Shown: piece after piece, positions 57,903 to 64,000 of the stretch
How positions within the stretch are numbered: the first letter of the stretch is position 1
Layout: each line of letters begins with the position of its first letter
DNA from: Siphonodentalium dalli
Taxonomy: Eukaryota; Mollusca; Scaphopoda; Gadilida; Siphonodentaliidae
Assembly: GCA_032622095.1 (NCBI GenBank)
Contig: CP136063.1
Span: forward strand, 279,367,426 to 279,431,425
Reading direction: 5' to 3'
DNA: 64,000 bases
Made by a program: the position numbers and the translations under genes
The notes under the pieces: generated by a model
Databases searched by the model: none
What the model was told of the DNA's origin: nothing
The model's input: only the letters and a program-made list of their open reading frames with translations

Positions 57903-58225
57903 TTGTTTATACCATGACCGGTACAGGAGCAACAACTGCTATGAAATCGAAATAAACCCACTTAAATTAAGATGATTCTGTCGCACCATTCACAATCATC
58001 CCCGTTGTGTTCCCCACACTTGGCCGTACATCGACGTACACTATCACAGCTGATCAGGCGTATTGATACATTGTACGAATATGGTATCATTGTAGCCAAT
58101 TCACAATAAACTGTAATCATGATGAAACCGCCATAAATAAACAACATGAATATATATATGGGAATACGAATTTAATGAATATAAATATAACACATTGCGG
58201 GAACTTTTTTTTCTCCGCCGTACAG

Positions 58226-58365
58226 TGAACAGGAAACCACGAAAGTCATTTTGAAATCCACCGTTTGTTGTTCGAGTTTTTTACGTCTATTTCTTGAAAT
58301 ATATGTTCAATTTGTTGATCTGGATGTGATTTCCACGGAAATAACTGTTCGTTTTTATCGCATTA
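58226..58365 (+). CDS. Possible exon 11 (weak candidate)
   Basis: A strong acceptor (tttttttctccgccgtacag) and a consensus donor GTGAGT bound a 140-bp open stretch. Its frame fits the two bases left by exon 10 and codes for EQETTKVILKSTVCCSSFLR then LFLEIYVQFVDLDVIS and on to FYRI. The hydrophobic part is interrupted by charges, and I see no match to the usual twelfth span and the FHGxxxE-type segment after it. It may be an alternative exon or a chance open stretch. Confidence 0.3.
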
Positions 58366-59416
58366 GTGAGTATAATATTCAATTGAATCGAAAGTATCAA
58401 ATTGTTTTCATCGCGAGGCGCTACATTTTAAAAATAGAGTGATTTTGATCGAGGTCATGGAAGGTTAATGAAAGGTCAACTCGGATGTAGTTCTACTATG
58501 GGTATAAACTTTAACCATTGAAATGCCATTAAAACGTGTTACCCACAGTAGAAACGTGTTACCCACGGTCGGACTCCTGTTCACACACAGTAGGGTGTAC
58601 AGCACAAATATATTATATAGCATGTTTGTACACAGTACAATAGGGAGTCATGGTATAAAATAACTGAACACCTGTGGCCAACTTGATCTCCAGAATGTTT
58701 TTAAGTGGAAGGGACAGTGTAGTGGGGTGGGGGTGGAAGTTAGATTTTGAGTGTGTATGATTCACAACTTTTGTAAAAAAAAGTTAATGCACATGTAGTT
58801 GGAAATTTCATACATTATTACACTACAACATAAAGGTTAAAATACATGGTTACCATTGCCTGGTATCCCAACTAGTAATTATTGTCCCCATTATGATGGG
58901 GACGGGGATCGAATGATGGAGGTATTTTGAGGGGGTGGGAGTCACAACTGTTATAAAGAATTTTAACAGTTGGAAATTTCATACATGATTACACTAACTT
59001 TTTGTCCCCATTTATTTTACTGCTGTCTTGTTTGTTACTGTATTCCTGATATGGAAATAATAAAGAGCATTTATTACGCCACCTGTGGTGTATCTAGCTG
59101 CTGAGATTTTGATATTGCGTGGTGGACAGGGCGAATGCATTGTGGGCCTTTTATTTATAGAGTTGGAAATTCCGTTTATTTAAAAGTCGGAACTACGCGA
59201 CCAGTAGGCCAAGTCCAGTAAAACGGTTCGTTATAGGTGCTGGTTGTTATTGTTATTTTAACGGAATTCTGAGTTGGTCATTCGCGAAACCAATATATTT
59301 TATATTCTATAATTAAAACCGTGGGTATATAATATATGATCCTCTTTATGGATATTGTAGGAAGGTAAATTTAGCTAAAGCGGTGGGATATCTTGCAAGA
59401 CAACACATTTCGGTTT
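58366..59416. other. Downstream intron, unannotated stretch
   Basis: Part of a dispersed repeat (GATATGGAAATAATAAAGAG.. TTACGCCACC) lies at about 59047-59140 and shares words with 56798-56880. No exon recognised. Confidence 0.4.
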
Positions 59417-60122
59417 GCGCTATAACTGCTCAATGTTTTAAGGTGTTACACAACGTCTGATAAAAAGAGTTCTATCGGGAATATTCACACTATTTTTTCA
59501 GAGAACATGCATAGAGTAAACATAGTCCTATCGGACTATCGTAAAGTAGTTCCGTTTAATTCGGGATTAATTAACCCTCAGACTGCCGAAACTGCCGACA
59601 ATAAATTCGCTTGTTCGTGTCCGCCGAAAATCAAACTTGCCTGTTTAGAGGTCCCATTTTCGTGGCTAATGGTGATAGAATCACAATTTTTCAGTCAAAT
59701 TCATGGATAAATTACATTACACTTAATCGGCTTATGTCCGCGGCCATAAACCTGCGTTTTGATAACAATTTATTTGAGACAAACTGTTGCGCGGGTATCA
59801 GTCGGCGCTTATCGGTTGAAGTTATTATGATCGTGCAGCCTGCGCGTGCAACAAGTGTTTAAATACAACAGAAGAAAAAAATACTATGTCAAATAAATAA
59901 CGTCATCAATGGACAGACAAGTTTCATTTCCGCGGGACACGAAAAAGCGAATTTAATGTCGTCAGTTTCGGCAGTCTGAGGGGTTTAATTAATCTCCTTT
60001 ACGATATCCCGATAGGACTATATTTACACTATGTTCTCTGAAAAAAAATGGTGTGAATATTCCCGATAGAACTATTTTTATCAGACGTTTTGTAACACAT
60101 TAAAACATTGAGCAGTTAGCGC
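59417..60122. mobile_element. Inverted-repeat element with another MITE nested inside
   Basis: The arms share ACTGCTCAATGTTTTAAGGT, ACAACGTCTGATAAAAAGAG and CTATCGGGAATATTCACAC with their complements on the right. The splice-like TTTTTTCAG in the left arm belongs to the repeat. Confidence 0.87.
59571..59988. mobile_element. TTAA MITE family H, nested
   Basis: TTAACCCTCAGACTGCCGAA at the left and TTCGGCAGTCTGAGGGGTTT + AA at the right. 418 bp. It lies inside the element at 59417, so it is the younger insertion. Confidence 0.87.
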
Positions 60123-60655
60123 AATTTTCTGGAATTTCGGACTATTTCGTCTATAAAAATACGATGAGCAACTGAAAATGTTTTTCAACATTCTGGAAGG
60201 GGTAGATGTCCAGGTATATATGTTTAAAATTTCACGCATAAACTATGACAGATAACAAAGTTATAATTAGTTTTATAGGCCCACCATAAATCCCCTATAA
60301 TAAACGCATGCCCCCGTAAGCACATGGCTTTGCTGTGGATGCTTTCGTTCCCAGCATGCATCATTCTCGCTATCTGTAAAATGTCTATGAACAATGGCTG
60401 TGCCACGCACTCTTAGCTTTGATCCGCATTTAGAAGCATTCTGGTGTGGCGAATGAGAAACCTGCAGTAATTTATAAGCCGTAGTTCATTGTAATAATTT
60501 GAAGAATTACTTATCTTAACGGAATTCTGAGGCGGTCCATTCATGTAACCAATATATTTTATATTATGATTTATATTTATGGCTAATAATACGATCTTGG
60601 TGGCGTTACCATTTCTGACTATGGTTTTCTTGTACTCTACTGTTAGCCGGTATTC
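60123..60655. other. No gene seen
   Basis: A 91-codon minus-strand frame at 60413-60688 has no domain I know. Confidence 0.35.
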
Positions 60656-61382
60656 GAGATTCATATGGAGGGTAAGCCGGGTCATCATTCCAATAGAACA
60701 TTCTACTTCTGAATTAAATATTTTGACTTCTACTTCTTAATTTAATATTGTATTTCAATTCAATATTTTAATTTTGATGCTGCAATTGTATTCTTAAACA
60801 GTTTACTTTTTTATTTATAATTTAATATTTTAAGTTTTATTTTGTTATTTTATTCTTATTCAATTCAATTTTTATATAACTCAATATTCTAATTTTGATC
60901 TTGCTATGATATTATTAAGTTATAAAATTTAATCTTTAAAAATTATGTCGTTTGAAATTTACAAACCACGATTATTTATCATTTAATATTTTAAGTTTCA
61001 TTTTGTTATTGTATTCTTATACAATTCAATTTTATATAACTCAATATTCTAATTTTGATCTTGCTATGATATTATTAAGCTATAAAATTAAATTTTTAAA
61101 AGTATGTCTTTTGAAACTTACAAACCACGATTAATAAAATACGAATAAAGTAGCAAGAACAAAATTAGAATATTGACTTATATGCAAAGTGAAATGTGTA
61201 AGAATAAAATTGCAAAATGAAACTTAAAATATTGAATTATATATATACATATATATAAAGTAAACTGTATAAGACTAAAATTGCAAGATAAAAATTATTA
61301 TATTAAATTGAAATTAAAATATTGAATTAAGAATTGGAATATTACATTAGAATTATTACACTTTTACCCTCCATATATTCAT
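60656..61382. repeat. AT-rich inverted and duplicated block
   Basis: TTCATATGGAGGGTAAGCCG at the left and TTTTACCCTCCATATATTCA at the right bracket it. Within, CTCAATATTCTAATTTTGAT + CTTGCTATGATATTATTAAG occurs at 60882 and 61030, and an inverted, diverged form follows at 61136-61360. Confidence 0.75.
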
Positions 61383-62020
61383 ACCCCCATCTTAAATGGT
61401 ATTCTGGTTCAAATAAAGGCTGGTACGCGACTTTGATTGCGAAACATTGTGGTAGTTAATGGTTATAATAAGCCTTGTTGTTAGTCTTTCTAGGGTCTCG
61501 TTCTAGGACTCGGGCGGTTTGTCTGTGACCGGCTTTCAATATATCATCCGCCGCATCACTGTGTCGGAAAATATAGTAATATGTAGCTTTCAGAACTGTT
61601 TTTCTTAATTTGGTACATATCGACAGATTACTGTTAAGAAAATGAAGACTATAGATCATATTGATAATGGAAATGTGAAATCTCTGCCTTTCATCACATC
61701 CGCTCTGATTCAACCGGCATTTAGTATTCACCCCTCTGTTAACTATAATATTCAGGATTCTTGGAGGGGGTGGCACCTCGTGTATTGCAAAGTAAAACAG
61801 GAAAGTAATCCAATGTAAAGAGAAACTACTGACGCATGCTTATAAGCAACTGGTGATGCCATGTTGCATACTTCGACAATAGGTCATTGGTGCAATATCG
61901 ATGCTAATGTATAGTGCATGTGCATATTATGTGTATGTGATCACAATTAACTCGCATGTGTCACTTTTCTCTGACTGATTGGGAATTCATTCATGCAGAA
62001 TTGGTTTAAGTTTTATGCCA
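61383..62020. other. No gene called
   Basis: A 106-codon minus-strand frame (61776 to 61456) is the longest non-repeat frame in the last 10 kb. It has no domain I recognise and no clear promoter or splice signals. Confidence 0.3.
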
Positions 62021-62085
62021 TTAACCATTCCATGACTGGAGCTTCCTGAATTTTGACGAAAACCCTGTGCCAATGCATTCTCTGG
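62021..62085 (+). mobile_element. Left half of MITE family C, running into a satellite
   Basis: TTAACCATTCCATGACTGGA to CCCTGTGCCAATGCATTCTC matches copies at 8459 and 33461. After TCTC the sequence switches to the 45-bp satellite. Confidence 0.8.
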
Positions 62086-63655
62086 CAGATAAACAGTGTG
62101 CATGGACACCATACCGGCTCTCCGGACTGGCAGATCAACAGGGTGCATGGACATCATACTGGCTCTCCGGACTGGCAGATAAACAGGGTACATGGACACC
62201 ATGCCGGCTCTCCGGACTGGCAGATACATGGACACCATTCCGGATCTCCGGACTGACAGATTAACAGGGTCCAGACACCATACCGGTTCTCCGGACTGGC
62301 AGATAAACATGGTGCATGGACACCATACCGGCTCTCCGGACTGACAGATAAACAGGGTACATGGACACCATTCCGGTTCTCCGGACTGGCAGATTAACAG
62401 GGTTCATGGACACCATACCGGCTCTCCGAACCGACAGATAAACAGGGTACATTGACATAATTCCGGTTATCCGGACTGGCAGATAAACAGGGTTCATGGA
62501 CACCATACCGGCTCTCCGGACTGGCAGATAAACATGGTGCATGGACATCATACCGGCCCTCCGGACTGGCAGATAAACAGGGGGCATGGACACCATACCG
62601 GCTCTCCGGGCTGGCAGATAAACAGGGTGCATGGACACCATATCGGCTCTCTGGACTGACAGATAACAGGGTTCATGGACACCACACCGGCTCTCCGGAC
62701 TGGCAGATAAACAGGGTGCATGGACATCATACCGGCTCTCCGGACTGACAGATAAACAGGGTGCATGGACATCATACCGGCTCTCCGGACTGACAGCTAA
62801 ACAGGGTTCATGGACACCATACCGGCTCTCCGGACTGGCAGATAAACAGGGTGCATGGACATCATACCGGCTCTCCGGACTGACAGATAAACAGGGTGCA
62901 TGGACACCATACCGGCTCTCCGGACTGGCAGATAAACAGGGTACATGGACACCATACCGGCTCTCCGGACTGGCAGATAAACAGGGTACATGGACACCAT
63001 ACCGGCTCTCCGGACTGGCAGATAAACAGGGTGCATGGACATCATACCGGCTCTCCGGACTGGCAGATAAACAGGGTGCATGGACACCATACCGGCTCTC
63101 CGAACTGGCAGATAAACAGGGTGCATGGACATCATACCGGCTCTCCGGACTGGCAGATAAACAGGGTGCATGGACATCATACCGGCTCTCCGGACTGGCA
63201 GATAAACAGGGTACATGGACACCATACCGGCTCTCCGAACTGGCAGAGAAACAGGGTACATGGACACCATTCCGGTTCTCCGGACTGGCAGATAAACAGG
63301 GTTCATGGACACCATACCGGCTCTCCGGACTGGCAGATAAACAGGGTGCATGGACATCATACCGGCCCTCCGGACTGGCAGATAAACAGGGTGCACGGAC
63401 ACCATACCGGCTCTCCGGGCTGGCAGATTAACAGGGTACATGGACACCATACCGGCTCTCCGGACTGGCAGATAAACAGGGTGCATGGACACCATACCGG
63501 CTCTCCGGACTGGCAGATAAATAGCGTGCATGGACACCATACCGGCTCTCCGGACTGGCAGATAAATAGCGTGCATGGACACCATACCGGCTCTCCGGAC
63601 TGGCAGATAAACAGGGTTCATGGACATCATACCGGCTCTCTGGACTGGCAGATAA
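62083..63655. repeat. 45-bp satellite, about 35 copies
   Basis: The unit CTGGCAGATAAACAGGGTGC + ATGGACACCATACCGGCTCTCCGGA has single-base variants (GTGC/GTAC/GTTC; CACC/CATC). A 45-bp unit is 15 codons, so long false frames open on both strands. Confidence 0.97.
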
Positions 63656-64000
63656 AACCAGCACGAAGAGTCGACTTGAAACCGAAAGGCGCGAACCTGA
63701 CAGCTACATTTGCAAGTTAACAAAAAGAATGCAGAAACAGGACTGCTAATTATTCCGTCATCATACATTTACACACATGATACCAGTATAAAAATAGGTG
63801 TATGTATATCGTGACGGAGTAGGACGGTAGAGGTAGAACATATTAAAGAAGTGGGAATGTTTATGGTTTTGTGGCCCAATTTGTACATGTACGGGTTGTC
63901 TATCATGATGAAAGTTGTAAGCAGGGTCCAGGAGCGGTTTACAGCAATTTGGAAAAGAAGTACCAAGTAGAGTCAAAACCAATAATTTGGAATAGTTGAA
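63656..64000. other. No gene seen
   Basis: Unique-looking sequence to the window end. Two overlapping minus-strand frames of 65-73 codons have no recognised domain. Confidence 0.4.

Larger units (their letters stand above)
11157..58365 (+). other. Partial gene span: membrane adenylyl cyclase, exons 1-10 in this window plus a candidate 11th
   Basis: Ten exons on the + strand join in consistent phase (0/2/2/0/0/2/2/0/0/2 at their ends) into one open frame. It has the order of a transmembrane class III adenylyl cyclase: C1a catalytic domain, C1b linker, then the second membrane bundle with a cysteine-containing outer loop. Such enzymes convert ATP to cyclic AMP at the plasma membrane, usually under G-protein control. 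The first membrane bundle, the start of C1a and the whole C2 domain are not seen. Introns run from about 1.7 to 10.0 kb. The C1a sequence differs from the standard vertebrate isoforms (GDCYQC, and a changed segment before the last catalytic strand), so I give no subtype symbol. The gene class is seen directly; the subtype is not resolved. Confidence 0.88.

Noticed and set aside
59495-59860. Cyclase exon after TTTTTTCAG
   Set aside because: The acceptor-like site is part of an inverted-repeat element arm, and the open frame runs through a nested MITE.
61456-61776. 106-codon minus-strand frame as a gene
   Set aside because: No domain recognised and AT-rich repeat neighbours; left as an unannotated stretch.
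62261-63768. 323-codon minus-strand and 274-codon plus-strand frames
   Set aside because: Both are translations of the 45-bp satellite (15 codons per unit); no real gene signals.

Overview
This is eukaryotic, animal-type genomic DNA. It has no dense gene array. A single split gene has short exons with GT/AG borders, spread over about 45-47 kb and separated by 1.7-10 kb introns. The introns are packed with miniature inverted-repeat elements (MITEs), long hairpins, minisatellites and decayed LINE fragments. The AT-rich base composition, the many TTAA-flanked MITEs, the tRNA-derived SINE and the LINE remnants suit a marine invertebrate such as a mollusc or another non-vertebrate bilaterian. I cannot name the species.

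The gene is a membrane adenylyl cyclase on the + strand, and only its middle is present. Exons at 11157, 14861, 22268 and 27914 encode the first catalytic half (C1a) from the FADIVGFT metal-binding motif to its end. Two short exons at 32139 and 33963 encode a C1b linker with an RRHS kinase-type site. Exons at 44039, 48610, 54300 and 56148 encode the start of the second membrane bundle, its cysteine-containing outer loop and further membrane spans. A weaker candidate exon lies at 58226. All ten main exons join in compatible phases. The first membrane bundle and the start of C1a lie upstream (outside the window, or missed). C2 should lie downstream of 64000.

Region by region. 1-2.4 kb: a small TTAA MITE and a 32/44-bp minisatellite. 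2.4-3.8 kb: a LINE reverse-transcriptase relic. 4.5-5.5 kb: two minisatellites and a SINE. 6-10 kb: hairpins and MITEs. 11-28 kb: catalytic exons between MITEs, a 40-bp satellite, a duplicated segment, a trinucleotide tract and a 2.2-kb array of about 160-bp units. 30-36 kb: hAT-like hairpin elements and a small CACGGTG-ended MITE. 36.9-42.0 kb: a 5.1-kb element with about 0.7-kb inverted ends, ACAAT target duplications and a C2H2 zinc-finger exon. 44-51 kb: exons plus four minisatellites. 51.7-53.5 kb: an element with terminal inverted repeats. 54-58 kb: exons, a duplicated exon edge and hairpins. 59-64 kb: nested MITEs, an AT-rich inverted repeat and a 1.6-kb, 45-bp satellite.

Three observations stand out. 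(1) Three cyclase exons have had their coding edge copied together with the adjacent splice site; one copy series keeps an open 18-residue repeat frame. (2) Two elements of one family start CACGGTG and have 5-bp target duplications, features shared with the Transib/RAG transposon lineage; the larger carries the zinc-finger exon. (3) One double-hairpin module is embedded in three TTAA-flanked MITE families with different ends.
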